A stretch of 64,000 nucleotides of DNA from Hyphomicrobiales bacterium (GTDB lineage Bacteria; Pseudomonadota; Alphaproteobacteria; Rhizobiales; Beijerinckiaceae). The notes beneath the pieces were generated by a model. That model saw nothing but the letters and a program-made list of their open reading frames with translations, did no database searches and had not been told where the DNA came from. A program made the translations under genes and the position numbers. The stretch lies in assembly GCA_027483505.1 (NCBI GenBank), contig JAIXUP010000009.1, positions 62,001 through 126,000 of the forward strand, in the 5' to 3' direction. Within the stretch, counting starts at the first letter, position 1. Each line of letters starts with the position of its first letter. Shown piece by piece: positions 34,421-43,674 of this stretch.

Positions 34421-36214
34421 ATGAGCACACCTCCGGGGCATCCATCCCACCGCAATAACCCTGTCACCAGGGCGCTTGCCAGCACGCGCGCGGACTGGGT
34501 CCACGTGGCGATCTTCTCGGGCGTGGTGAATGTGCTGATGCTGACCGGGTCGATCTACATGATCCAGGTCTATGACCGCGTGCTGTCGAGCCGCTCGGTG
34601 CCGACCCTGGTCGCGCTCACCCTGATCGTCCTGGCCGCGTTCTCCCTGCAAGGCATCCTCGACACGTTCCGGCTCAGGTTGCTCAGCCGGATCGGCGCGC
34701 GCGTCGACGAGCAGCTGTCGCCGCTGGCCGCGCGGGCGGCTATCGTGCTGCCGCTGCGCGGCGTCAAGCCCGGCGAGGCCATGCAGCCGATCCGCGACCT
34801 TGACGCGCTGCGCGGGTTTCTGGCCAGTCTTGGCCCGACGGCGCTGCTCGACATGCCCTTCATGATCCTGTTTCTGGCGGCCTGCTACATCCTGCATCCG
34901 TGGCTGTTCTGGGTCGCACTCTGCGGCGGCATCGTTATCGTGGCCCTGACTCTGGTGACCGAACGGCACAGCCTCGAGCCGTCGCGGGCCCTTGTCCGCA
35001 GTGGCACCGAGCGGGGCCTGATGGCCGAAGCGGGGCGCCGCAACGCCGAGGCTATCCGCGCCCTCGGTATGAGCCAGGCCTTTTCAGACCGCTTTCGCCA
35101 GAGCCACACGCGGCACATCGCTGACAATCTGGCCCTGACTGATGCGGCCAGCGGCATCGGGGCCTTGGCGAAGGTCATCCGGTTGATGCTGCAATCCGGC
35201 GTCCTTGGTCTCGGCGCCTATCTGGTGCTGCGCGGCGAATTGTCCCCGGGTTCGATGCTGGCGGCCTCCGTGCTGACCAGCCGGGCGCTGGCTCCGATCG
35301 AACTTGCGGTTGCCCACTGGCGGGGCTTTGTCGCGGCCCGGCAGGGTTACGCGCGGCTGAAAGCGACGCTGCCGCTGATGGTGACGCAGGACAGGACGCT
35401 TGAGCTGCCCAAGCCGCGGAAGGCTCTGAAAGTCACCGATCTCATGCTGGCCGCCCCGGGCACGCAGCGCCTGATCGTGCAGGGCGTCAGTTTTGAGTTG
35501 AAGGCGGGGCAGGCGCTCGGCCTGATCGGGCCGTCCGGTTCCGGCAAGTCGACGCTGGCGCGCGGCCTCGTTGGAATCTGGCCTGCGGCCCGCGGTGCGG
35601 TGATGCTGGACGGCGCGCGCCTTGACCAGTGGGACGAGGGGCAGCTTGGCCGCTATCTCGGTTACCTGCCGCAGGATGTCGACCTCTTCGACGGCACCAT
35701 TGCGGACAACATCGCCCGGTTCGATCCGGCGGTGACGTCGGAGGCTGTCCTTGCTGCGGCCAGGGCCGCCGGCGCCCATGAACTGATCGTCAGCTTTCCC
35801 GAGGGCTACGACACCATGATCGGAGAGGCAGGCGCCGCGCTGTCGGGGGGGCAGCGGCAGCGGATCGCGCTGGCGCGCGCGCTCTATGGCGACCCGTTTC
35901 TCGTGGTGCTGGATGAGCCGAACGCCAGCCTTGACCAGGAAGGGGACGAGGCGCTCACGCGCGCCGTGCAGGGAGTCAAGGATCGCGGCGGAATCTGCGT
36001 TGTGATCACCCACCGCCAGTCCGGTCTCGCGGCGGTGGACCTGATCGGAGCGATGGCCGGCGGCAAGCTGCAGGGTTTCGGCAAGAAGGAGGAAATCCTG
36101 GCCGAGGTCATGCGGCGCGGTAATGTGCGTCCCATGCGTCCTGCGGCGGCCGGCCAGGCCGCCCAGCCGGGCGTGCGCCCGGCGCAGCCGCTGCAGCTTG
36201 GCGGTGACCCATGA
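34421..36214 (+). CDS. Type I secretion ABC transporter (PrtD type)
   Basis: A 597-residue ABC exporter half for the inner membrane: about five to six helices in residues 25-310, then an ATPase with Walker A GPSGSGKST (370-378), Q-loop LPQDVDLFDGTIADNIARF, signature LSGGQRQR (474-481) and Walker B VVLDEPNASLD. The N terminus lacks a peptidase C39 domain, as in PrtD/AprD/RsaD exporters of RTX proteins. The ATG at 34421 gives the family length; the longer frame from 34178 is unlikely. The stop overlaps the next start in an ATGA. The outer-membrane TolC-type partner is not in the window. Confidence 0.93.
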   Translation: MSTPPGHPSHRNNPVTRALASTRADWVHVAIFSGVVNVLMLTGSIYMIQVYDRVLSSRSVPTLVALTLIVLAAFSLQGILDTFRLRLLSRIGARVDEQLSPLAARAAIVLPLRGVKPGEAMQPIRDLDALRGFLASLGPTALLDMPFMILFLAACYILHPWLFWVALCGGIVIVALTLVTERHSLEPSRALVRSGTERGLMAEAGRRNAEAIRALGMSQAFSDRFRQSHTRHIADNLALTDAASGIGALAKVIRLMLQSGVLGLGAYLVLRGELSPGSMLAASVLTSRALAPIELAVAHWRGFVAARQGYARLKATLPLMVTQDRTLELPKPRKALKVTDLMLAAPGTQRLIVQGVSFELKAGQALGLIGPSGSGKSTLARGLVGIWPAARGAVMLDGARLDQWDEGQLGRYLGYLPQDVDLFDGTIADNIARFDPAVTSEAVLAAARAAGAHELIVSFPEGYDTMIGEAGAALSGGQRQRIALARALYGDPFLVVLDEPNASLDQEGDEALTRAVQGVKDRGGICVVITHRQSGLAAVDLIGAMAGGKLQGFGKKEEILAEVMRRGNVRPMRPAAAGQAAQPGVRPAQPLQLGGDP

Positions 36215-37554
36215 GCGAGCCGCAGGCGTTGGCCAAGGCTGCCCAGACCCCCGCCGTCGACATGAACCACAGGCGGGTTCTGCGCCGCACGCATCTGGCC
36301 GGTTATGCCGTTCTCGCCTTGTTTGCCGGCACGCTTGGCGTCTGGGCCGCCTTCGCGCCGCTGGCGGGTGCTGTGATTGCGCCGGCGCAATTCGTGGTCG
36401 ACAGCAACATCAAGAAGGTCCAGCACCAGAATGGCGGCGTTGTCGCCGAGTTGCGGGTCCGCGAGGGCGACAAGGTGGTGGAGGGCGATCTGCTGATCCG
36501 CCTCGACGACACGGTCGTGCGCGCCAATCTGCAGATCGTCCAGCGCCAGCTTGATGAGCTTTTGGCTCGTTCTGGCCGGCTTGAAGCGGAGCGCGACCAG
36601 CTGCCTTCGGTCAAGATGCCGCCCGCTCTGCTGGCGCGTCTCGGCAATCCTGATGTGTCGAGCCTGATCGCCAGCGAGGAGCGCCTGTTTGATATTCGCC
36701 GCGCCGCCCGCGACGGCTTACGGGCCCAGATGGGCAAGCGCATCGAACAGTTGCGCGCCGAAATCGACGGGCTGGCCGAGCAGCGCGCGGCGAAGGAACG
36801 CGAGTCGGCGATGATTCTGCGCGAGTTGACCGGGGTTCGCGAGCTGTTCCGGCAGAACCTCGTTCAGATCACGCGCCTGTCGCAGTTGGAGCGGGAAGCG
36901 GCCTCGCTCGATGGCGCGCGCGGACAGCTGACGGCACAGATCGCGCAATCCCAGGGCAGGATTTCCGAGACCGAACTGCAGATCCTGCAACTCGTCGAGG
37001 ATCTGCGTTCCGAAGCCATGAAGGAACTGCGCGAGATTCAGGGACGCGTTGGAGAGTTGCTGGAACGTCGGACCGCGGCGGAGGATATGCTCAAGCGCAT
37101 CGAGATCCGGGCGCCGGTGTCAGGCTATGTCCACCAGATGCAGGTGCATACGATTGGCGGCGTGATTTCGCCGGCCGAACCTGCGATGCTGATCGTGCCG
37201 ACCGGCGAGGTCCTGCATCTCGAGGCAAAGGTATCGCCTGTCGATTATGACCAGGTCACGCTTGGTCAAGAGGCGGTGGTCAGGCTGCATGCGTTCAACC
37301 AGCGCACGACGCCGGAACTCAATGGCAAGGTCTCGCGCCTGTCCGCCGACGTGACGCGCGAAGCCCAGACAGGCCAAGTCTACTATGTGATCCGGATCAC
37401 CCTGCCGACCACCGAACTCGCCCGGATTGAACCGCTTCAGGTCACCGCCGGCATGCAGGCCGACGCCTACCTCAAGACTCTCGACCGGACCCCGCTTTCC
37501 TACTTGGCACGACCGATCAAGGACCAGTTCGTCAAGGCCTTCCGCGAGCGCTGA
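36211..37554 (+). CDS. HlyD/PrtE-family type I secretion membrane-fusion protein
   Basis: A 447-residue periplasmic adaptor. One membrane helix (about residues 31-55, LFAGTLGVWAAFAPLAGAVI) is followed by a lipoyl-like strand (FVVDSNIKKVQHQNGGVVAELRVREGDKV), a long coiled-coil hairpin (about 100-285, with a second lipoyl half IEIRAPVSGYVHQMQVHT) and a beta-barrel ending with DQFVKAFRER, the typical HlyD C terminus. It joins the ABC protein to a TolC-type channel. Coupled to the ABC gene by a 4-base overlap. Confidence 0.94.
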   Translation: MSEPQALAKAAQTPAVDMNHRRVLRRTHLAGYAVLALFAGTLGVWAAFAPLAGAVIAPAQFVVDSNIKKVQHQNGGVVAELRVREGDKVVEGDLLIRLDDTVVRANLQIVQRQLDELLARSGRLEAERDQLPSVKMPPALLARLGNPDVSSLIASEERLFDIRRAARDGLRAQMGKRIEQLRAEIDGLAEQRAAKERESAMILRELTGVRELFRQNLVQITRLSQLEREAASLDGARGQLTAQIAQSQGRISETELQILQLVEDLRSEAMKELREIQGRVGELLERRTAAEDMLKRIEIRAPVSGYVHQMQVHTIGGVISPAEPAMLIVPTGEVLHLEAKVSPVDYDQVTLGQEAVVRLHAFNQRTTPELNGKVSRLSADVTREAQTGQVYYVIRITLPTTELARIEPLQVTAGMQADAYLKTLDRTPLSYLARPIKDQFVKAFRER

Positions 37555-37593
37555 TGTCTCTCGGGTCCGGCAAGGTCTTCCAATGCCGGGCGA

Positions 37594-38772
37594 TCATGTG
37601 GGAGCCGCCGTGCCCGATGCGGGGTAGAGCTTCAGCGTGGCGAGGTTGATGTCGGCCATCGCGAAGCCGCCGCTCCGAAACCGGTTGAGCGCTCCGTCAG
37701 AGAGCGATGCAAGGCGGCTGCGATCGCTGGCGAGCGCCTGCACGGCGGTGCCAAGCGCAGCGGCGGTGACCTCCGACAGGATGAAGCCATTCACGTCATC
37801 GGCAATGATGGCGGCGCATCCGGGATTCTGGGAGACAATCGCCGGCCTGCCGACGGCGGCCGCCTCGATCAGGATGCGCGGAATGCCTTCCTGATAGCGG
37901 GTCGGCAACACAACGGCGTGTGCCGCCGCCAGCACTGCCGGCATGTCATGCGCCGGAACCAGCCCGAGGCAGGTCACGCCTGGAGCATTGCGGAGGGCTT
38001 CCAGTTCGGCATCCGACAAGGCATCCGGGTCGGCTTCGGCGGTGTCGCCGGCGATCAGGATTTCGACCGGGCAGTTCCGGGCGTGCAGCCAGGCCGCAGT
38101 CTCCGCCAGCACGGCCACGCCCTTGGCGCGCAGGATGCGGCCGGCGTAGAGCAGGCGAAACGGCCCGTCCGGCAGCGGCGCCGGCGCAAAGAGGTGCGGA
38201 TCGACCCCGGCGCCGGAGATGTGGCTTGTCCTGTCGGTTGGAATGACGCCAAGCCCGGTCAGGAGTCTACGGTCCTCCAGCGTTTCGAAAATGGCATGAA
38301 CGCGCGCCGGTGCGAGGCCAATCCGCAGGCCGATCAGGACCAGCAGGCGACGCAACCGCGCATGGACTGCACGGTCGCTGCGATCAAAGACGCGTCCAAG
38401 TCCCGGAAACGTCGCGATGACGCGGGTTGGTCCCGCAGCGAACAGCAGGCCGAGAGCGCCGAACACGACGGGCTTCAGTGTCATGAGATGCACTATATCG
38501 GCTTGGCTGGACCTTGCCGCGGCCCGGATGTCGAACGCCAGGCGGATGTCCCGCTTGAGGTCGAAGCGATGCCGTTCGACATCAAGCGGAATGATCGACG
38601 GTGAAGAGCGCGGCGCATCAACGGAGACAGTCCGGCTATCCAGCTGCGCTGAAGGAAGGACATGGCCGGTCGCGAGCGTCACCTGCGCGCCGAGTGCTGC
38701 CGCCGCATTGGCGAGCGGACGGCGATGGGCTTCGAAATAGGCATGGTCGTTGCAAACGTACAGAACTCGCAT
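37594..38772 (-). CDS. Glycosyltransferase family 4
   Basis: A 392-residue GT-B enzyme. The N-terminal half (RVLYVCNDHAYFEAHRRPLANAAAALG, VHLMTLKPVVFGALGL) is the acceptor-side domain. The C-terminal half has ISGAGVDPHLFAPAP, LLYAGRILRAKGV and YQEGIPRILIEAAAVGRPAIV, with the Glu-x7-Glu-type donor motif of GT4. The ATG at 38772 places the family start correctly; a frame from 38838 adds a foreign-looking leader. It converges with the HlyD gene and heads the second glycan module on the left. Resembles undecaprenyl-linked repeat-unit transferases of the WbpH or CapM kind. Confidence 0.88.
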   Translation of the reverse strand: MRVLYVCNDHAYFEAHRRPLANAAAALGAQVTLATGHVLPSAQLDSRTVSVDAPRSSPSIIPLDVERHRFDLKRDIRLAFDIRAAARSSQADIVHLMTLKPVVFGALGLLFAAGPTRVIATFPGLGRVFDRSDRAVHARLRRLLVLIGLRIGLAPARVHAIFETLEDRRLLTGLGVIPTDRTSHISGAGVDPHLFAPAPLPDGPFRLLYAGRILRAKGVAVLAETAAWLHARNCPVEILIAGDTAEADPDALSDAELEALRNAPGVTCLGLVPAHDMPAVLAAAHAVVLPTRYQEGIPRILIEAAAVGRPAIVSQNPGCAAIIADDVNGFILSEVTAAALGTAVQALASDRSRLASLSDGALNRFRSGGFAMADINLATLKLYPASGTAAPT

Positions 38773-39007
38773 GCCTCTCAGATGGCCTTTCTTCAAAGCA
38801 GTCCGATCTGCTGCCCCGGCTCGCAAGCGGCAGTCCAAGGCCTTTGTTCATGCAGCGATGAATGGGGCGGCTGCATGTCGAAATCAGCAGAAAATCGAGA
38901 TCGAATCATCGCAGCGCCCATCAAACCACTTGCGGCTCTATACTGTCGGTCCCCAATGCTCAAGACATTGCGTTCCAGCAGCACGGATTGATGTTGCCGA
39001 CGCTAGG

Positions 39008-40054
39008 TCAGGTGCCGGTTTCCGGCAGCATCCGGTCCGCAGGCCGCAGGCGGCGGAAGAAAAGGCAAAGCAGGCTGGCCGCCAGGAAGGCCAGGCAGGT
39101 TGTCAGCACCGGCGCCATCGGTGAGAGGACGGCGAGCAACACCAGGCCAAGGTTGAGAAGCACGATGCGCTTGCCCACATCGGCGTGGCCGAGGCCCGAG
39201 CGGACCGCGATCTGATAGGCGTGGCTGCGGTGCGGTTGGGTGACGGGCTCGCCCCGAAACAGCCGGAGGACGAGGGTTGTCGTCGCGTCCACCAGATAAT
39301 AGGCCGGCAGGATCAGGGCGGCGGCGGCAAATCCGGCTGAGGCCAGCCCCAGCAAGGCGGCGCCGCTCAGAAATCCGAGCGGAATGCTGCCGACATCGCC
39401 GAGGAAGACCCGGGCCGGATGCCAATTGGCCGTGAGGAAGCCGGCTCCGCTGGCGCCAAGCATCAGGCCCGCGCCGATCAGCGCTTCAGACAGGACCGCT
39501 TGCGCGCCCGGAGGCGCGTGGTGAACGATCAGCACGGCTGCAATCCCGGCGCCAAGCGTGATGAGTTGGATGCCGCTGATGCCGTCAATCCCGTCCATGA
39601 AGTTGAAGACATTGGTGAACCACAGCCAGGCCAGCGCAAGGCCAGACCACAGGAGCCATGCCGGTATCCGCCCGTCGCCGATCGGCGGCCATGCCGCGAT
39701 GGCGAAGGCCAGTGCGAGCCCGACAGCAACTGACTGTCCGAGAAACCGGATACGGGGATCAACGCCGCGGCGGTCATCGACGAGGGACATCACAGCGAGA
39801 GCTCCGGCGAGCGCCAGCAGCACCTCCAGCCTGAGACCCGGCTGGTTGACGCCAAGGCCTATGCCCGCCAGCAAAAGCACCAAAACGGGCGCAAGGCCGC
39901 CGCCGCGCGGCGTCGGGACAACATGGCTTGATCGGTCATTAGGCCGGTCGATGAGGTGGATGGCCGTCAGCCAGGGAACCAGCGCGTGCGTGCCAATCGC
40001 CGAGGCCGCGAAGACGGCGAGGGCCAGACCGACCAAACTGGCATGCTCTGCCAC
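39008..40054 (-). CDS. WecA/MraY-family polyprenyl-phosphate sugar-1-phosphate transferase
   Basis: A 348-residue integral membrane enzyme with about ten helices that starts glycan synthesis by moving a sugar 1-phosphate to undecaprenyl phosphate. Diagnostic loops are PTPRGGG (residue 48 region), MSLVDDRRGVDPRIRF, NVFNFMDGIDGISG (magnesium site), FLGDVGSIPLGF and HRSHAYQ near the C terminus, in the WbpL/WecA style rather than MraY. It lies 7 bases downstream of the CapD-type gene, whose product may make its sugar donor, as in the WbpM/WbpL pair. Confidence 0.92.
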   Translation of the reverse strand: MAEHASLVGLALAVFAASAIGTHALVPWLTAIHLIDRPNDRSSHVVPTPRGGGLAPVLVLLLAGIGLGVNQPGLRLEVLLALAGALAVMSLVDDRRGVDPRIRFLGQSVAVGLALAFAIAAWPPIGDGRIPAWLLWSGLALAWLWFTNVFNFMDGIDGISGIQLITLGAGIAAVLIVHHAPPGAQAVLSEALIGAGLMLGASGAGFLTANWHPARVFLGDVGSIPLGFLSGAALLGLASAGFAAAALILPAYYLVDATTTLVLRLFRGEPVTQPHRSHAYQIAVRSGLGHADVGKRIVLLNLGLVLLAVLSPMAPVLTTCLAFLAASLLCLFFRRLRPADRMLPETGT

Positions 40055-40061
40055 GGGCGGC

Positions 40062-42035
40062 TTACTTCCTCAGCCTTCCGCGAACATCGGCGATGTCGAT
40101 GGCCGGCGCAGCAGTGGCGGTACGCGCCTCGACTTCGCTGCCCGCCTGCGGCTGCTGGGTCGACAGTTCCGGCACCACAGCGCGGATGGCGAGGAGGACG
40201 CGCGCCTCGTCGCGGGCCTCGAGGGCGTCCTTCAACCGTGCCAACGCGCCTGCCAAAAGGCGTGGCTCGACGTCGCGCGGATGGGCCATCAACAGCCAGT
40301 CATCATCGGTCGTCTCGATGTGCTCGTTCTCCTCAAGCCGTTCCTCGAACAGCTTCTCGCCCGGCCGCAGGCCGATAAAGTGGATATCGATGTCGACGCC
40401 CGGACGCAGACCGGCAAGCTGGATCATGCGGTTGGCGAGATCGACAATCCGGATCTGCGTGCCCATTTCCAGAACCATGATCTTGCCGCGCTCCGTCTGC
40501 CGCGACAGCCCCTTTGCCGAGGCCGCGAGCACGAGCGTAACCGCCTCCTGCATGCTCATGAAGTAGCGCCGCATGTCGCGGTGAGTGACGGTGACCGGCC
40601 CACCTTTCGCAATCTGCCGCGTGAACAGCGGCACGACCGAACCGGCGGAGCCCAGGACATTGCCGAAGCGAACGGTCATGAACTTGGTGCTATATTCCGG
40701 ATTGCGGTCCAGCATCTGGCAATATGCCTCGGCGAAGCGCTTGCTGGCCCCCATCACATTGGTTGGATTGACGGCCTTGTCGGTCGAAATCATCACAAAG
40801 GCGGTGGCCCCGGCTTCAACCGCGGAGTCGGCGACGTTGATCGTGCCGAGGATGTTGGTCTTGGCCCCCTCGACGATGTTGTGCTCGACCAGCGGCACGT
40901 GCTTCAGCGCTGCGGCATGGAAAACGAGGTCGGGACGGTGCGCTTTCATGATGGCGCGGATCGTCTCGCGTTCGCGCACATCCGCGATCACGGCGGCGAA
41001 GGACTGGTCCGGGTTCTTGCTGCGAACCGTTTGATCAATCGAGTACAGATTGTGCTCGGAACTGTCGACGACGACGAGACGGCGGGGGCTGTATGCGAGG
41101 ATCTGTTCGACCAGTTCAGAGCCGATTGAACCGCCGCCGCCCGTGACGAGAATCGTCTTGCCGGACAGCATCGCAGCAACGGGTTGCATGTTGATGTCGG
41201 CATGGGGGCGTCCGAGGAGATCCTCAATCCGGATCGCGACAGGCTTGATGGCGGAGCTCTCATTGCTGGCCATAAGCTGGGCTGTCTGGGGCAGGCTGAA
41301 AACCGGCACGCCAATCTCGGACCCAAGATCGAGGATGCTCTCCGTCGTCGCGCGGTCTACCTTGGACGGACCGACGACGATCTTGGCGACCGGTGCGCCG
41401 CTTGCACGCAAGGCCCGCACCACGCCTTGCAAGTCGTCCAACGTGCCGAGAACGCGCGCGGTGTGGAGACGCCGCCCGACATGGCGACCGGTATGGTCGA
41501 TGATGCCTGCGACATGGTAGGCTGGGTTCTTCTGACGCTCGAGATGGCGCATGAAGACGCTTGCCTCGTCACAATAGCCCACGATCAGGATGCGCTCTCC
41601 ACCCTTCGCGGCATTGAACATGCGCTGGATGTATCGATCCTTGATCAGCCGGTAGAGCAGCCTTGGCCCGCTCATGATGACGATCAGAGCCACGACGCCG
41701 ATGATCGGGACCAGCCGCGGAATCGTGTCGAGCCGCGAGGTCAGGAAGGTCACAATGACGGCAATCAGCATGGCCATGACGGCTGACTGGATGATCCCCA
41801 GCAGGTCATCCATCGATGCGTAGCGCCAGGATCCCTGGTTGAGGCCGAACAATTGGAAGCAGATGGCGGCGCCGAACAGCAGCGAGCCCTGGAAAACCAG
41901 CACCGCAGTCGTCCACTCTGGCAGTTCGCCGGTGCGGACCACGAAGGCGATCGGCACGACCGCCGCGACGCAGACCATGTCATGCAGCGCGCCAAGCAGC
42001 CGCATTACACGGGCGCGTGGCATTCCGGTCAGCAC
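40062..42035 (-). CDS. Membrane-bound UDP-sugar 4,6-dehydratase (FlaA1/CapD/WbpM family)
   Basis: A 657-residue protein with four N-terminal helices (about 15-130), a linker Rossmann domain (ILIVGYCDEASVFMRHL) and a C-terminal SDR domain from about 293 (TILVTGGGGSIGSELVEQIL). The active site reads MISTDKAVNPTNVMGASKR, so the usual catalytic Tyr is Met, as is typical of this family. Substrate is usually UDP-GlcNAc; the 4-keto product often goes to an aminotransferase, here perhaps the DegT protein upstream. Starts at GTG 42035 or ATG 42023, not distinguishable. It forms an operon with the WecA-like gene. Confidence 0.92.
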   Translation of the reverse strand: MLTGMPRARVMRLLGALHDMVCVAAVVPIAFVVRTGELPEWTTAVLVFQGSLLFGAAICFQLFGLNQGSWRYASMDDLLGIIQSAVMAMLIAVIVTFLTSRLDTIPRLVPIIGVVALIVIMSGPRLLYRLIKDRYIQRMFNAAKGGERILIVGYCDEASVFMRHLERQKNPAYHVAGIIDHTGRHVGRRLHTARVLGTLDDLQGVVRALRASGAPVAKIVVGPSKVDRATTESILDLGSEIGVPVFSLPQTAQLMASNESSAIKPVAIRIEDLLGRPHADINMQPVAAMLSGKTILVTGGGGSIGSELVEQILAYSPRRLVVVDSSEHNLYSIDQTVRSKNPDQSFAAVIADVRERETIRAIMKAHRPDLVFHAAALKHVPLVEHNIVEGAKTNILGTINVADSAVEAGATAFVMISTDKAVNPTNVMGASKRFAEAYCQMLDRNPEYSTKFMTVRFGNVLGSAGSVVPLFTRQIAKGGPVTVTHRDMRRYFMSMQEAVTLVLAASAKGLSRQTERGKIMVLEMGTQIRIVDLANRMIQLAGLRPGVDIDIHFIGLRPGEKLFEERLEENEHIETTDDDWLLMAHPRDVEPRLLAGALARLKDALEARDEARVLLAIRAVVPELSTQQPQAGSEVEARTATAAPAIDIADVRGRLRK

Positions 42036-42219
42036 TGGCTGCTCGCTTTCACCATGAATTCAATCCGAATCCATATTCTGGTAGCAGAATGGCCTGATAA
42101 CCGGTGTTGCACAACCCGAAGCGCTTCACCACCACTCACGCCTGTTCATCCAGACACAAGGCCGCACCGTCCAAGACAATTACAGCGAGGCTTGTGGCTT
42201 CTCTGAGGCGCAACGCCGC

Positions 42220-43374
42220 TCAGGCCGCCGCCGCGCTGCCACGCAAGGCGTCACGCGCTGCCTCTATGATGTAGTCCTGGGTCGCGGCGTCGAGATAGGG
42301 GTGCATCGGCAAAGCGACGACCTCGTGGGAGACGAGGTCAGAGATCGGCAGGCCGTTGCCGGCCACGGGGAAGCCCTTGTAGGCGGTCTGCCTGTGCAGC
42401 GGCTTGGGATAGTAGATTGCGGTTGGAACGCCCTTGGCCCGGAGTGACGCGATGAAGCCGTCGCGCTTGGCCGCGTCGATGCGGATCACATACTGCGCCC
42501 AGGTCGAGATGCAGCCGTCCATGACCTTCGGCGTGATCGCCACATCCGTGAGGCCGTCGTTGTAGCGGCTCGCCACGGCCTGCCTCTTGTCGATTTCCTC
42601 GGCGAAAATGGCCAGCTTCTGGAGCAGAACCGCCGCCTGGATCGTGTCGAGCCGCGAGTTCACGCCGATGCGGACGTTGTCGTATTTGTCCGTGCCGCGC
42701 CCGTGGACATGCAGCGAACGCAGGATTTCATGGTGTTCATCATTCGCGGTGAAAATGGCCCCGCCATCGCCGTAGGCTCCGAGCGGCTTGGCCGGGAAGA
42801 AGCTCGTGGTGGCGAAGTCGCCGATGGAGCCGGTGACACGGCCCTTGTAGGTGGCGCCGAAGCCCTGGGCCGAGTCGGAAATCAGGACAATCCCGGCTTC
42901 CTTGCAGAAGGTCTCAAGCGGATCATAGTCGGCGGGCTGTCCGAACAGGTCGACCGCAATCAGGGCCTTGACCTCGAGCCCCGCCTTTCTGGCCGTGTCC
43001 ATGGCCAGTCCGACTGTCCTGGGGTCCAGGTTGTAGGTCGTCTCGTCGATGTCGACGAAGATCGGGGTCGCGCCAAGCCAGGCAACAACCTCGGCCGTCG
43101 CGGCGAAGGTGAAGCTCGGGCAAATCACGGCATGGCCGGGGCGAAGTTTCAGCGCCATCAGGGGCAGGGCGATCGCATCGGTGCCGTTGGCGCAGCCGAT
43201 CGCGTGTTTCGCGCCGCAGAAGGCCGCAAGCTTGTCTTCGAATTCCTTCACCTGAGGTCCAAGGATGTAGCTGCCGCCATGCACGGCCTCCATGATGGCG
43301 TCATCCATCGCCTGGCCGATATGCCGGCGCTGGGCCTTTAGGTCGATGAAGTCGATTTTCGGAACGGCAGCCAT
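42220..43374 (-). CDS. DegT/DnrJ/EryC1/StrS-family PLP aminotransferase
   Basis: A 384-residue sugar aminotransferase. GCANGTDAIALPLMALKLRPG binds PLP phosphate, DSAQGFGATYKGRVTGSIGD holds the cofactor Asp and Gln, and SFFPAKPLGAYGDGGAI contains the Schiff-base Lys, so it is an aminotransferase and not a His-type RfbH 3-dehydrase. YVIRIDAAKRDGFIASLRAKGV and the MHPYL end fit WlbE/WbpE relatives. It lies upstream of the CapD-type gene (184-base gap), which suggests joint production of an aminodeoxy sugar. Whether it adds the amine at C3 or C4 is unknown. Confidence 0.92.
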   Translation of the reverse strand: MAAVPKIDFIDLKAQRRHIGQAMDDAIMEAVHGGSYILGPQVKEFEDKLAAFCGAKHAIGCANGTDAIALPLMALKLRPGHAVICPSFTFAATAEVVAWLGATPIFVDIDETTYNLDPRTVGLAMDTARKAGLEVKALIAVDLFGQPADYDPLETFCKEAGIVLISDSAQGFGATYKGRVTGSIGDFATTSFFPAKPLGAYGDGGAIFTANDEHHEILRSLHVHGRGTDKYDNVRIGVNSRLDTIQAAVLLQKLAIFAEEIDKRQAVASRYNDGLTDVAITPKVMDGCISTWAQYVIRIDAAKRDGFIASLRAKGVPTAIYYPKPLHRQTAYKGFPVAGNGLPISDLVSHEVVALPMHPYLDAATQDYIIEAARDALRGSAAAA

Positions 43375-43674
43375 CAGGCGATCTCCTCAAGATGTAAATC
43401 GGCCCGCGCACCGCTGGCGGCGCGTCCCGACCGACCGGACCGGCGCGGGTGGCTTACCCGAAGCGCCTGCCGGCACGTTGCGCGCGCTCTCCGCATGCGG
43501 GATGTGACGTGACTGGCCGCGCGAGATTCCCGAAGGGCCACGCCGCCGTGAGCAACACCTCGCCCAAGACCGGACCCATGTTACGCGACTCAACATTAGC
43601 CTCGCCGACCAGTTTCCGGCCAATCACAACATTTTGCCCAATGTTGCACGGGCGGCGGGCCTGAAACGCAGCAC
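43375..43674. promoter_or_regulatory. Intergenic region with paired inverted repeats upstream of the aminotransferase gene
   Basis: No gene is seen. The right half is less GC-rich and carries ATGTT (43578-43582) facing AACAT (43592-43596), and a perfect CAACATT (43627-43633) / AATGTTG (43640-43646) pair around six bases. CAACATT also occurs at 43591-43597, exactly 36 bp before its second copy. The repeats may be operator half-sites for the leftward aminotransferase operon, or fold in the ugd 3' end; there is no T-run for a terminator. Confidence 0.4.

Noticed and set aside
42220..43374. DegT-family protein considered as the missing RfbH 3-dehydrase
   Set aside because: The motif SFFPAKPLG has the Schiff-base Lys, while RfbH-type dehydrases replace it with His.
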